NCBI RefSeq assembly: GCF_000686845.1
Contig: NZ_JMLS01000001.1
Location: forward strand, 620,001 to 684,000
Source of the DNA: Paenibacillus sp. UNC451MF
GTDB taxonomy: Bacteria; Bacillota; Bacilli; Paenibacillales; NBRC-103111
Direction: 5' to 3'
DNA length: 64,000 nt
The translations under genes were made by a program, and so were the position numbers. Shown here one piece after another: positions 34,574 through 43,264 of this stretch; positions within the stretch are counted from its first letter, which is position 1, and every line of letters starts with the position of its first letter. Under the pieces are notes generated by a model. The model searched no databases. It was not told the DNA's origin and was given only the letters and a program-made list of their open reading frames with translations.

Positions 34574-35275
34574 ATGGGTCAAGGCTTTCTAGCTATTTTT
34601 ATGATCATTGCGGGTATCGTACATTATGCTAGTGTAGGTGATGCAGGAGTTGTAACGGCCATACCTGAAGAAGTAAATGTCATTGAGGAAAAGGCTGTGC
34701 CGAATGAAACGGTAGTAGATGAACAGAAGAAACACAAGTCGTATGCGCAAGCACCGGAGATGTCCATTGATGTGAACAAAACTTATGAGGCCACCCTACA
34801 TACGAACAAAGGCGATTTTACGATCGAGTTATTTCCGAAAACGGCTCCGCTGACGGTCAACAATTTCGTTTTTCTCGCTAGAGACGGCTTTTATGAAGAT
34901 GTTGAGTTTCATCGCATTATTGAATCATTCATGATTCAAACGGGAGACCCTACAGGTACGGGAATGGGTGGACCCGGATACAAGTTTGCCGACGAGTTGA
35001 AATCGCCGTACAAGTACGAGCCGGGAATTGTTGCTATGGCGAATGCGGGTCCTAACACCAATGGCAGCCAGTTCTTTATTTGTACAGGCAAGGATAGTGA
35101 GAATCTAAATCAGTACCCGAATTATACGATTTTCGGAAAAATAACAGACGGGATGGATACCGTTCTTAAGATCGCTGGAACTCCTGTAGCAGAATCTAAG
35201 TATGGTGAAAAAAGTCATCCGATAGAATCCGTTAAGATTCAGAAGATAGACATTATAGAACATAATGCCGAGTAG
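34574..35275 (+). CDS. Peptidyl-prolyl cis-trans isomerase, cyclophilin type, membrane-anchored
   Basis: A 233-residue cyclophilin. Residues about 4-24 form a hydrophobic N-terminal segment without a lipobox, so the protein is probably anchored and faces outside. A charged linker follows to about residue 60, then the PPIase domain with FTIELFPKTAPLTVNNF, VEFHRIIESFMIQTGDP and ANAGPNTNGSQFFIC. The catalytic Arg of FHRI and the QFF motif are present. It would speed proline isomerisation during folding of exported proteins. AGGAGAATGCAAGA precedes ATG 34574. The small gene at 35293 follows closely. Confidence 0.93.
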   Translation: MGQGFLAIFMIIAGIVHYASVGDAGVVTAIPEEVNVIEEKAVPNETVVDEQKKHKSYAQAPEMSIDVNKTYEATLHTNKGDFTIELFPKTAPLTVNNFVFLARDGFYEDVEFHRIIESFMIQTGDPTGTGMGGPGYKFADELKSPYKYEPGIVAMANAGPNTNGSQFFICTGKDSENLNQYPNYTIFGKITDGMDTVLKIAGTPVAESKYGEKSHPIESVKIQKIDIIEHNAE

Positions 35276-35292
35276 AATGACATGAGAAGTTG

Positions 35293-35520
35293 GTGAATGG
35301 GTTGGAACAATATGCGACGCTGATCGGGGTCATTTTGGAGAAGCTCGATCAAACGTATAAGGATTTACAGTTTAATTATAATGGCATGGATAGCGTTCTG
35401 AAGCAGCATACGGAGGAAGAGCGATCCAATACACCGGAGCTCCTTACCATTGCCGAGCTTCGCGATGTATACGGAGAGCTGATTCGCCGTTTGGAGGAGC
35501 GCTTGCCAGGTATTAAATAA
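35293..35520 (+). CDS. Small hypothetical protein, about 75 residues
   Basis: Acidic helical protein (LEQYATLIGVILEKLDQTY, NYNGMDSVLKQHTEEE, ending ELIRRLEERLPGIK) with no recognised family. It starts within 20 bases of the cyclophilin stop and is probably in the same transcript. The start is uncertain among TTG 35290, GTG 35293 and TTG 35302; only weak ribosome-site matches are present. Codon pattern and uninterrupted frame support a real gene. Confidence 0.5.
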   Translation: MNGLEQYATLIGVILEKLDQTYKDLQFNYNGMDSVLKQHTEEERSNTPELLTIAELRDVYGELIRRLEERLPGIK

Positions 35521-35525
35521 TAAGG

Positions 35526-35719
35526 AAAACGACCTGAACAGGTGTTGAGTCTGTCAGGAAATTTAGTTATTCAAAAGGTAGTTACACGCAGGAGGTGGGG
35601 TATCCCCTGTGGAGCGATAACAACAGCGACTGGAAGGGGATACCCCACCGGATTCCCACACAAACTTCTGAAATTGCATAGGTTTTATCGTCATCCGAAC
35701 GGCCTTATCAGGTCGTTTT
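35526..35719 (+). other. Structured non-coding segment with nested inverted repeats
   Basis: Outer arms AAAACGACCTGA (35526-35537) and TCAGGTCGTTTT (35708-35719, followed by T) look like a terminator stem opened by about 170 bases. Inside, GGTGGGGTATCCCCT (35594-35608) and AGGGGATACCCCACC (35635-35649) are a perfect 15-base inverted repeat around a 26-base loop. Each inner arm is itself nearly palindromic. It may be a structured RNA, a leader of the following membrane gene, or a small inserted element. Confidence 0.55.
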
Positions 35720-35753
35720 TCTTTGCTACACTTGGGAAAAGAGGAAGATCAAC

Positions 35754-36872
35754 ATGAATCGGATACTGGAAACGATCCTCGTTACATTTGCCGGGGGACT
35801 GCTGTTTACTCTGCTTCACGTTCCGCTTAGTTGGATGCTGGGTCCGTTAACGGCAGTCCTCCTGTGGTCGGCATTTACACGCCGCAGGCTGACCTGGCCT
35901 GCTGGACTTCGCAATGCGGGGTTGGCAGTCCTGGGCTACGGCATGGGACTCACGTTCACGGCCGAAAGCGCCAGACAGATTTCATCACAGCTGCCTACAA
36001 TGCTGATGGCCACGGTATTGACGATAGCGTTTAGCTTGGCCGCTGCATACGTCACTTCCCGATATACGGGGATCAGTATGGCGAGCAGTGTAATCGGGAG
36101 CATCCCCGGCGGCTTGTCGCAGATGGTAGTATTAAGTGAAGAGATTGAGGGGGCGGAGACAACGGTTGTCGCCTTTATGCAGACGATACGGCTGTTGACG
36201 GTGATTTTCACCGTACCCTTCCTTGCCGTTCACGGAATTGCCAATGGAGTGGGAGCAGTTGACGTCTCCGGGTTAAGCAAGCAGGGAAGCGGGAGCAGCG
36301 GTTTTATCGATGCTTTAATGGCGTGGGTTCATGATGCAGCCGCCAGACCGTTTTTTTTCGCATTGGTCGTGGTTCTTATGGCTGCATCCGCTTGGATTGC
36401 CGTTAAACTGCGGTTTCCTACGCCTTATTTCCTAGGACCGATTATAGCAGCAGGTATTCTTACAGTAACGGGCTATGAGCTCCCGCATTTGCCATCCTTA
36501 CTTACGATTCTTGCTCAATGGAGTCTTGGCATATATATGGGGCTTGGTATTAAATTGAGCAGCCTCTCGAATTGGAAGAAACTATTGCCTTACTCCATAG
36601 CGGGCAGCATCGCGGTAGTTGCCTTTTCACTAGGCTTATCCTATGTGTTTAGTGTAGTACACCCGATATCACTGACAACCGCATTTTTGAGCACTTCTCC
36701 GGGCGGCATGACGGAAATGGGCGTAACGGCTTCATTGATCGGAGCGGATATATCGATGGTTGTCGCTTATCAAATGTTTCGAATCTTGTTTATTTTGTTT
36801 ATCGTGCCTTATATGCTGCGCTGGGGCTTTCGCCGCTTCAAAGGCTCGAGATCCGCTGAAGGCAGAAGCTAA
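35754..36872 (+). CDS. AbrB family membrane protein (PF05145 type)
   Basis: A 372-residue polytopic membrane protein with about ten helices. It has the internal duplication typical of the family: SIPGGLSQMVVLSEEIEG near residue 117 and TSPGGMTEMGVTASLIGAD near residue 307, each followed by a helix ending in FTVPF or FIVPY. The family is often annotated as a putative ammonia monooxygenase or regulator because of old naming, but the sequence is that of a transporter-like membrane protein of unknown substrate. GAGGAAGATCAAC precedes ATG 35754. It is preceded by the structured segment and overlaps the convergent AraC gene by four bases. Confidence 0.88.
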   Translation: MNRILETILVTFAGGLLFTLLHVPLSWMLGPLTAVLLWSAFTRRRLTWPAGLRNAGLAVLGYGMGLTFTAESARQISSQLPTMLMATVLTIAFSLAAAYVTSRYTGISMASSVIGSIPGGLSQMVVLSEEIEGAETTVVAFMQTIRLLTVIFTVPFLAVHGIANGVGAVDVSGLSKQGSGSSGFIDALMAWVHDAAARPFFFALVVVLMAASAWIAVKLRFPTPYFLGPIIAAGILTVTGYELPHLPSLLTILAQWSLGIYMGLGIKLSSLSNWKKLLPYSIAGSIAVVAFSLGLSYVFSVVHPISLTTAFLSTSPGGMTEMGVTASLIGADISMVVAYQMFRILFILFIVPYMLRWGFRRFKGSRSAEGRS

Positions 36873-37726
36873 CGCTGGTGCTTTCGATATTCGTGAGGCG
36901 TCAGCTTCGTTAATTTTTTGAACATTCGACCAAAGTGAGCAATATTCTCGAATCCAACGCTGTCGGCGATATCGATAATTTTGCGGTTCGACTCCCTCAG
37001 CAGCTTCTGTGCCTCGCGAATTCGGGTCATATTCACGTACTCGATAAAGGTGAAGCCGGTAATTTCTTTGAACGCACGGCTCATATAATAAGGACTCATA
37101 TAGAAAAGCTCCGAAATGCCGGATAATGTCATAGGCTCCTGATAGTGCCCGTTGATGTGCTGGACGATTTCGGATATTTTTTTGTGCAGCGGGCTTGCAT
37201 GCTCAAAGGGCACGGATTCGTGGCGTTCCGCGTACCGGCTCGAGAACAGCAGTAGCTCCACCAGCATTAATTTGATGTACGTTTCGAAGCCGGTTTGCTT
37301 CTCTTTAAGCTCCTTGGTCAGCTTGTTCATAATAGTCTGAACGAAGATTTGGTCCTGCAGGTTGAGACTTAATACATGTGCAGACTGCTGAAAGACACCG
37401 AACAATGAAGGATGGTAGAAGGGATGGTCCGTTCCGATGAAGTTGTCGCTAAAATTAATGACGATTCTTTCATGTCCGGGCTGCCCTACATCCGAGGTTT
37501 TGTGGACGTCATGCTTGTTAATGAATACGAGATCGCCCGGGGAAATCAGATAGGAGCGGTCTTTAATAAAATAAGTCCGTTGTCCGGATAATAGGTAATA
37601 GATTTCGTACGTTCCGTGAAAATGGTTCGTCCGTTCGAAAGGCTCCGTCCGCTTGATATGCTGTATATAAAAATCGCCTTCTTCCGCACCATAGGTGAAG
37701 GACACCGTTTCGCTCATATGGATCAC
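36869..37726 (-). CDS. AraC family transcriptional regulator, probable hexuronate regulator
   Basis: A 285-residue AraC-type protein, clearly paralogous to the one at 32125-33012: cupin motif NHFHGTYEIYYLLSGQRTYF, shared FIKDRSY, and a C-terminal double HTH with SGISELFYMSPYYMSRAF, FIEYVNMTRIREAQKLL and FGRMFKKLTKLTPHEYR. It is divergent from uxaE-uxaC and so is a candidate activator of hexuronate use. It starts at GTG 37726 (GGGAAG nearby) or ATG 37717. Its 3' end overlaps the AbrB-type gene by four bases. Confidence 0.92.
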   Translation of the reverse strand: MIHMSETVSFTYGAEEGDFYIQHIKRTEPFERTNHFHGTYEIYYLLSGQRTYFIKDRSYLISPGDLVFINKHDVHKTSDVGQPGHERIVINFSDNFIGTDHPFYHPSLFGVFQQSAHVLSLNLQDQIFVQTIMNKLTKELKEKQTGFETYIKLMLVELLLFSSRYAERHESVPFEHASPLHKKISEIVQHINGHYQEPMTLSGISELFYMSPYYMSRAFKEITGFTFIEYVNMTRIREAQKLLRESNRKIIDIADSVGFENIAHFGRMFKKLTKLTPHEYRKHQR

Positions 37727-37861
37727 ATCACTTCCCTACTAGGTTTATCCCGCTAAACGGGAACTTTTCATTCATTGTAGCAGAGAATGATACTTTTTCA
37801 TAGCAAGATGCGCATAGGTTTATGGAAATTAGACAAAATAGGCGAAGAAAGTGGTATGATT

Positions 37862-37873
37862 TTGCGCTATGAT
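37862..37873 (+). promoter_or_regulatory. Putative -10 region of uxaE with TTGCGCTAT element
   Basis: TTGCGCTAT at 37862-37870 leads into TATGAT (37868-37873), 32 bases before the start codon. The same element is placed equivalently before the Gfo/Idh/MocA gene at 33157. Confidence 0.4.
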
Positions 37874-37905
37874 CGAGATATCTTATTAATCAAGGAGGCT
37901 TTTTC

Positions 37906-39402
37906 ATGAGCAAGTTTCAAGCGATCGCCCAAGCAGTAAAAGAGGGTAACGTGAACCAAATCGACGCTAATGGTATCAAAGTGTATCCGCATTCATTGTC
38001 GGAGTCCGGTAACGTGAAGCTGGTTATGGTGAAGGACGGTCAAACCAAATTGATTTTGGCTGTTGGTGAAGGTCCGTTGTTCGACGAACTGCAAGGAACT
38101 GTAGAAGGCGGTATTAAAGCCTGCCCATTAACACATGAGAACCGTTTGGTTTTAAATAAATATTTTGACTACACCGTGCCTCGCGCATTCGGTACACAAG
38201 TAGCAACGATCGGTCTTGGCGACCGTCTCGGTATTGCTTCTCCAGGCCACATCAAAACGGTTGTCGGCAGAAATGTTCGTCCGATTTTGGCACAACAAAG
38301 TATCCGTGAGCTTAACCTTACAGGTCGCGACTATAAGCAAGTTGTTGACGCTGCTTGCTATGCTGCATTCCAAGAAGGCTACAAAGACGGCTTCGGCGCT
38401 GACGGCGACCACTTGAAGGTAGAAGCAGACATTGAGCTTGCTCTTGGTCTTGGCTTCACCATGTTGACTCTGGACTGCTCCGAGTATATCGATAACTCCA
38501 TCGAAGGCACTTCTGCTGCAGAGCAAGCTGTCAAATACAACGCGTTGTCCGAAGATATTCGCAACCATTACGAGTCCCGTTACTTGAACCAAACGTTTGA
38601 AGTTGCCGGAACTTCCATTACGTTTGACAAAGAAACTTTGATTAAAAATGTGTTGATCTATGGACCGGCTATCGATTTCATGGAGCACATCTTCAACAAA
38701 TATATTAAAACGGCTGACCGCGAAATCGACTTCGAAATTTCGATCGACGAAACGGCTACCCCTACAGCCCCTGAGTCTCACTTCCTGGTTGCCAAAGAAT
38801 TATACGGTCGCGGTTTGACAATCTACAGCATGGCACCTCGCTTTATCGGCGAGTTCCAAAAAGGAATCGACTACATCGGCGACATCGCTCAATTCGAAAA
38901 AGAATTGATCATCCATGCAGGCATTGCCGACGATTTTGGATACAAGCTTAGCATCCACTCCGGTAGTGACAAGTTCAGCGTGTTCCCTATTATCGGGAAA
39001 TACACGAAAGGCCGTTTCCATGTGAAAACAGCTGGAACCAACTGGCTTGAAGCTGTTAGAACAGTAGCTAAAGTGAATCCAAGCCTGTACCGCAAAATGC
39101 ACCAATATGCTTTGGATCATTTTGAAGAAGCAACAGCTTACTACCATGTAACAACGGACTTAAGCAAAATCGTTCCTTTGGATCAAGTAGCTGACGCTGA
39201 TCTTGCTGATACGTATATGAACGAGAACAATGCTCGTCAAGTGATTCATATCACTTACGGTATTCTGCTTCAAGCGAAAGATGCTCAAGGCAGATCCTTG
39301 TTCAAGGACGAGTTCTTCAGCACTTTGAGCGATCAAGAAGAAGCATTCGAGCAATCGCTGATTTCTCATATTGGCAAACATTTGGATTTGTTGGGTAAGT
39401 AA
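37906..39402 (+). CDS. uxaE: Tagaturonate epimerase
   Basis: Matches the UxaE family (tagaturonate/fructuronate epimerase), which converts D-tagaturonate into D-fructuronate and so funnels galacturonate into the glucuronate branch. 498 residues, full length, with ACPLTHENRLVLNKYFDYTV, AFGTQVATIGLGDRLGIASPGH near the start, GFTMLTLDCSEYID centrally, and KLSIHSGSDKFSVFPIIGKY as a likely active-site region. Cytoplasmic. AAGGAGGCTTTTTC precedes ATG 37906. It is followed by uxaC 85 bases downstream, an operon that makes biochemical sense: UxaC produces tagaturonate, UxaE consumes it. Confidence 0.93.
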   Translation: MSKFQAIAQAVKEGNVNQIDANGIKVYPHSLSESGNVKLVMVKDGQTKLILAVGEGPLFDELQGTVEGGIKACPLTHENRLVLNKYFDYTVPRAFGTQVATIGLGDRLGIASPGHIKTVVGRNVRPILAQQSIRELNLTGRDYKQVVDAACYAAFQEGYKDGFGADGDHLKVEADIELALGLGFTMLTLDCSEYIDNSIEGTSAAEQAVKYNALSEDIRNHYESRYLNQTFEVAGTSITFDKETLIKNVLIYGPAIDFMEHIFNKYIKTADREIDFEISIDETATPTAPESHFLVAKELYGRGLTIYSMAPRFIGEFQKGIDYIGDIAQFEKELIIHAGIADDFGYKLSIHSGSDKFSVFPIIGKYTKGRFHVKTAGTNWLEAVRTVAKVNPSLYRKMHQYALDHFEEATAYYHVTTDLSKIVPLDQVADADLADTYMNENNARQVIHITYGILLQAKDAQGRSLFKDEFFSTLSDQEEAFEQSLISHIGKHLDLLGK

Positions 39403-39487
39403 TATAAAATCCGAGCCGGAAGGTGCTTAGAGCACGTTTCGGCTTGGTTATGATTAAAGATCATGGGTGAGAAGGGATGATTATTGT

Positions 39488-40897
39488 ATGAAACAATTTC
39501 TCGATGAGAACTTTATGTTATCCAATGAAACGGCAGTTCGCTTGTATCATGACTATGCCAAGGACATGCCGATTATCGACTACCATTGTCATTTAAGCCC
39601 ACAAGAAATTTATGAGAACAAAACGTTCAAAAACATCACCGAAGCTTGGTTGTACGGGGATCACTACAAATGGAGAGCTATGAGATCCAACGGTGTGGAA
39701 GAGCAATTCGTTACCGGCGGAGAAGGCGCTTCCGATTACGATCGTTTCCTTGCTTGGGCTAAAACGGTTCCGCAAACAATTGGCAACCCGCTCTACCACT
39801 GGTCCCACCTTGAACTGCAGCGCTATTTTGGTATTCATGATTTGATTAACGAGAAAAATGCTCCTGCGATCTGGGAAAAAGTAAACGCTCAACTGAACGG
39901 TGAGGGCTTCGGAGCGAGAGATTTCATCAAAAAATCGAACGTAAAAGTCGTTTGCACAACCGATGATCCTACCGATTCGTTGGAATACCACATTAAAATC
40001 AAAGATATTAAAGATTTCGATGTCTTGGTGCTTCCTTCATTCCGTCCGGATAAAGGTCTTGAAATCAACCGCGCGACCTTCCTGCCATGGGTTGAGAAGC
40101 TGGGTCAAGTATCCGGTCAAGCTATCGATAATTATGATCAATTGCTAACAGCATTGGAAGCAAGAATTCGTTTCTTCCATTCGGTCGGCGGACGCGTATC
40201 TGACCATGCGTTGGATTACGTTGCTTACGCTGAAACCACGAAAGAGCAAGCCGCAGCGATTTTTGCCAAAGCTTTGAAAGGCGAAGCGGTAAGCCTGGAG
40301 GAAGAAAAACAATACAAAACTTATACTCTAGTATTTATGGGCAAGCTGTATGCTGAGTTGGGTTGGGCTATGCAGTTCCACATTAATGCAGCTCGTAACA
40401 ACAACAGCCGCATGTTCGGCAAGCTGGGTCCGGATACCGGCTACGATTCCATCAACGACAGCTCGTTGGCTTATCCGCTTGCTAAGCTGCTTGATGCTTT
40501 GGACAGCGAAGATGCGTTGCCTAAAACGATTGTGTACTCTTTGAATCCAAAAGACCATTACGTGCTTGGCACGATTATCGGAAGCTTCCAAGGTGGCGGC
40601 ATTCCAGGTAAAATTCAGCTGGGTTCCGCATGGTGGTTCCTAGATACGAGAGACGGCATGCTGGAGCAAATGAAAGCATTGTCGAACTTGGGCTTGTTCA
40701 GCCGCTTTGTCGGTATGCTTACAGATTCCAGAAGCTTCCTGTCTTACACAAGACATGAGTACTTCAGACGGATCGTATGTAATCTGATCGGAGAATGGGT
40801 AGAGAACGGCGAAGCTCCAAATGATCTGGAACTGCTTGGCGACATTGTTCAGAACATTTCTTACAATAACGCTAAGGATTATTTCAATTTCTCCTAA
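39488..40897 (+). CDS. uxaC: Glucuronate (uronate) isomerase
   Basis: Interconverts D-glucuronate with D-fructuronate and D-galacturonate with D-tagaturonate. 469 residues of the amidohydrolase-like fold, with YHCHLSPQEIYENK near residue 30 (metal-binding histidines), GDHYKWRAMRSNGV, CTTDDPTDSLEYH and a C-terminal TDSRSFLSYTRHEYFRRI. ATG 39488 matches the family N-terminus MKQFLDENFML; the frame is open to 39467. Ends with a very strong terminator. With UxaE it forms the entry to hexuronate use; uxuA, uxuB and kdg genes are not in the window. Confidence 0.96.
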   Translation: MKQFLDENFMLSNETAVRLYHDYAKDMPIIDYHCHLSPQEIYENKTFKNITEAWLYGDHYKWRAMRSNGVEEQFVTGGEGASDYDRFLAWAKTVPQTIGNPLYHWSHLELQRYFGIHDLINEKNAPAIWEKVNAQLNGEGFGARDFIKKSNVKVVCTTDDPTDSLEYHIKIKDIKDFDVLVLPSFRPDKGLEINRATFLPWVEKLGQVSGQAIDNYDQLLTALEARIRFFHSVGGRVSDHALDYVAYAETTKEQAAAIFAKALKGEAVSLEEEKQYKTYTLVFMGKLYAELGWAMQFHINAARNNNSRMFGKLGPDTGYDSINDSSLAYPLAKLLDALDSEDALPKTIVYSLNPKDHYVLGTIIGSFQGGGIPGKIQLGSAWWFLDTRDGMLEQMKALSNLGLFSRFVGMLTDSRSFLSYTRHEYFRRIVCNLIGEWVENGEAPNDLELLGDIVQNISYNNAKDYFNFS

Positions 40898-40915
40898 GCA
40901 GCAATTTAAAGTTAA

Positions 40916-40957
40916 ATAGTCCGGTGTATCTATATGATACACCGGACTATTTTTTTT
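40916..40957 (+). terminator. Rho-independent terminator after uxaC
   Basis: Perfect 15-base stem ATAGTCCGGTGTATC and GATACACCGGACTAT with loop TATAT, followed by seven T. Confidence 0.96.
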
Positions 40958-41049
40958 GCGTCCGGATGGAGGGATACGAATGAGCGATAGGGAATACAGT
41001 TATAGTTTGGCTTAATGACTTGGTCATTTAACTGACGGAGGAGCATTCT

Positions 41050-42414
41050 ATGCAATTCAGTAATTCCGCGCCGCGGCACAAGGAATCCCATTCAGAACCT
41101 TTACCGTATAAAAAGCTGCTAACTTTTTTTATTCCATTAGGTGCTTCAGCCAGCTTGGTGATGATCTCTCACATTATTATTAACGGAACTTTGGCGAGAG
41201 CGGCTCATCCGGAGCTGCTAATAGCCAGTTACAGCATAGCTATGAGCTTGATGGATGTCATAGAGCGGCCGGCGGTACTGCTGCGCCAAACCTGCTCTGC
41301 CTTGGTTCGGGATCGAGTATCCTTCCGGGCGATGTCTCATATTGCGATGTATTTGCTGTTATGCAGCTTTCTGATAGGATCAGTTATCAGCTACACCCCA
41401 CTGGGCGACTGGGTCTTTATGAAATTTTTCAGAGCGGACCGTGCGCAGCTGCCGGACATTGCAAACGTGTTCAAGCTGCTGAACTTTGTCATCCTTTTTT
41501 CAGGGATACGGTGCTTATATCATGGGATTATTATTTATAATCTACGGACCAAATGGTTGACGATAGGGATGGCTATTCGTTTGGTAGGAATGTTTCTAGC
41601 TGCAGCGTATTTTGTAGCATCGGATAAAGTGACAACAGCAGCAGTAGGGGCGCTTATTTTTCTAATAGGAATGGCTATTGAATGTGTCATTAGTGTTATA
41701 GAAGGGCGCTCCTTATTGAAGCGAACGATTCCGGAAAAGCTGGAGGGGCATCCGATTACGAGCAAAGGCCAAATTTTTAGATTTTATAGGCCTTTAATGT
41801 ATTCTTCTTTCTTGGCGGTTATCATTGATCCTTCCATCAATGCGTTTCTTGGCCAAACCGGAAATATGGAGCTGGCGATCGCGTCTTTTGCCATTGCTTT
41901 GAACTTGGCTCATTTGATGCAAAGCTTCTTTTCATATATGCACCAAATCGTATTGAACTTTTATCAAATAAATGCCCAAAGAGTGTTTCGCTTCGCTCTA
42001 TTGATGAGTCTGCTTCCCGCGGCACTAGTATCGGTATTAGCGTATACGCCAGCAGGTCCGTGGTTTTTGGAATATGTGATGGGACTTGAAGCTGGCAGCC
42101 CGCTGATGAAGGAGAGCTTAAGAGCGCTGCGTTTCTTTATGATTATGAACCTTGTATTTCCATGGTTGGACTATTGCCACGGAATCGTTATGCTCAGGGG
42201 GCAGACACGAATCATGGTTTGGTCTCAAGCTCTGAATGTAGTAGTGACTCTGCTTACACTATTCACTCTTGTTAAGCTCGTACCCGGTTGGAGTGGGTCT
42301 ATTGGAGCACTGGCACAGTCGCTTGGGCTAACGGGAGAAATCCTCATCGTGCTGTGCATTTTGCGCTTCACAGGCAATGCCAGGCTCGGGCCGCCTTTCG
42401 GCCGTTCGTTGTAG
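41050..42414 (+). CDS. MATE-like multi antimicrobial extrusion family membrane protein
   Basis: A 454-residue protein with about 12 transmembrane helices. The arrangement resembles the MATE/MOP flippase superfamily (LLTFFIPLGASASLVMISHI near the start and a second related half from about residue 235, FYRPLMYSSFLAVIIDPSIN). Paenibacillus relatives are annotated as MatE-type extrusion proteins. Substrate unknown; drug efflux, lipid-linked sugar flipping or metabolite export are all possible. GACGGAGGAGCATTCT precedes ATG 41050. It appears to be a single gene. Confidence 0.78.
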   Translation: MQFSNSAPRHKESHSEPLPYKKLLTFFIPLGASASLVMISHIIINGTLARAAHPELLIASYSIAMSLMDVIERPAVLLRQTCSALVRDRVSFRAMSHIAMYLLLCSFLIGSVISYTPLGDWVFMKFFRADRAQLPDIANVFKLLNFVILFSGIRCLYHGIIIYNLRTKWLTIGMAIRLVGMFLAAAYFVASDKVTTAAVGALIFLIGMAIECVISVIEGRSLLKRTIPEKLEGHPITSKGQIFRFYRPLMYSSFLAVIIDPSINAFLGQTGNMELAIASFAIALNLAHLMQSFFSYMHQIVLNFYQINAQRVFRFALLMSLLPAALVSVLAYTPAGPWFLEYVMGLEAGSPLMKESLRALRFFMIMNLVFPWLDYCHGIVMLRGQTRIMVWSQALNVVVTLLTLFTLVKLVPGWSGSIGALAQSLGLTGEILIVLCILRFTGNARLGPPFGRSL

Positions 42415-42474
42415 ATCAAGGTGTAAAGCTATATAATAAGCATGACTAGATTCAAGACATGGGAGGGATTCTCG

Positions 42475-43197
42475 ATGAAAGTGGAAATTTGGTCGGATAT
42501 TATGTGTCCGTTCTGTTATATTGGCAAAAGACGTTTTGAAGCCGGGCTGGAGCAGTTCGCCCATAAAGAAGAAGTGGAAATCGTATACCGTAGCTTTGAG
42601 CTATCTCCAGACTCGCCTAAGGATTCAGCGAACAACGTTCATGAGATGTTGGCTTCCAAATATGGGATGAGTGTTGAGCAAGCGAAGGCGATGAATGCGG
42701 ATGTTGGGAAACAAGCTGAGGCGGTAGGTCTCGATTTTCAATTCGATACGATGGTGTTGACGAATACCTTCGATGCACATCGATTAATTCAGTTCGCCTC
42801 TCAGCAAGGTAAAGGGAAAGAAGTCGCAGAAATGCTGTTCAAGGCTTACTTCACTGATTCCAGTCACGTAGGTGATCATGAGACATTAATCGAGATTGCG
42901 GAGCAAGCCGGGCTTTCCCGTGAAGAAACGGCAGCGATGCTGGCAGGTAACCAGTACTCAGAGGAAGTTCGCGCGGATGAAGAAGAGGCTCGACAGCTTG
43001 GTGTTAATGGAGTGCCATTCTACGTCATTAACCGTAAGTATGGCGTTTCGGGTGCTCAGCCGAGCGAAGCATTTCTCCAAGTTTTACAAAAGGTGTGGGA
43101 CGAAGAAAAGCCGCTTCAAATCATACAAGGCGATGCAGGGCAGGCCTGCAGTGATGGGGTATGCAGTACAGGTAATCTGAACCCTGACAGCAAGTAA
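42475..43197 (+). CDS. DsbA family oxidoreductase, FrnE-like
   Basis: A 240-residue thioredoxin-fold protein with an inserted helical domain. The active site MCPFCYIGKRRFEAG gives Cys11 and Cys14, and the cis-proline loop is GVNGVPFYVIN. No signal peptide, so it acts in the cytoplasm, as FrnE-type disulfide oxidoreductases do. The tail carries two more cysteines (ACSDGVCS). GGGAGGGATTCTCG marks ATG 42475. It ends in a terminator. Confidence 0.92.
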   Translation: MKVEIWSDIMCPFCYIGKRRFEAGLEQFAHKEEVEIVYRSFELSPDSPKDSANNVHEMLASKYGMSVEQAKAMNADVGKQAEAVGLDFQFDTMVLTNTFDAHRLIQFASQQGKGKEVAEMLFKAYFTDSSHVGDHETLIEIAEQAGLSREETAAMLAGNQYSEEVRADEEEARQLGVNGVPFYVINRKYGVSGAQPSEAFLQVLQKVWDEEKPLQIIQGDAGQACSDGVCSTGNLNPDSK

Positions 43198-43215
43198 AGT
43201 AGCCCGTAAAATGGC

Positions 43216-43243
43216 AAAACCGTCCTTCATCAGGACGGTTTTT
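43216..43243 (+). terminator. Rho-independent terminator after the FrnE-like gene
   Basis: AAAACCGTCC and GGACGGTTTT, ten perfect pairs, followed by T. The A-run upstream may let it serve the convergent exonuclease gene too. Confidence 0.88.
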
Positions 43244-43264
43244 GTCGTAGGAGCGATATTCGGT

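Noticed and set aside
35594-35649. Insertion-sequence terminal repeats
   Set aside because: No transposase, no target-site duplication and the interval is under 60 bases; kept only as a structured element.
35542-35757. 71-codon frame across the structured segment
   Set aside because: Runs through the large inverted repeat, has no good ribosome site, and its sequence is the translation of hairpin arms.
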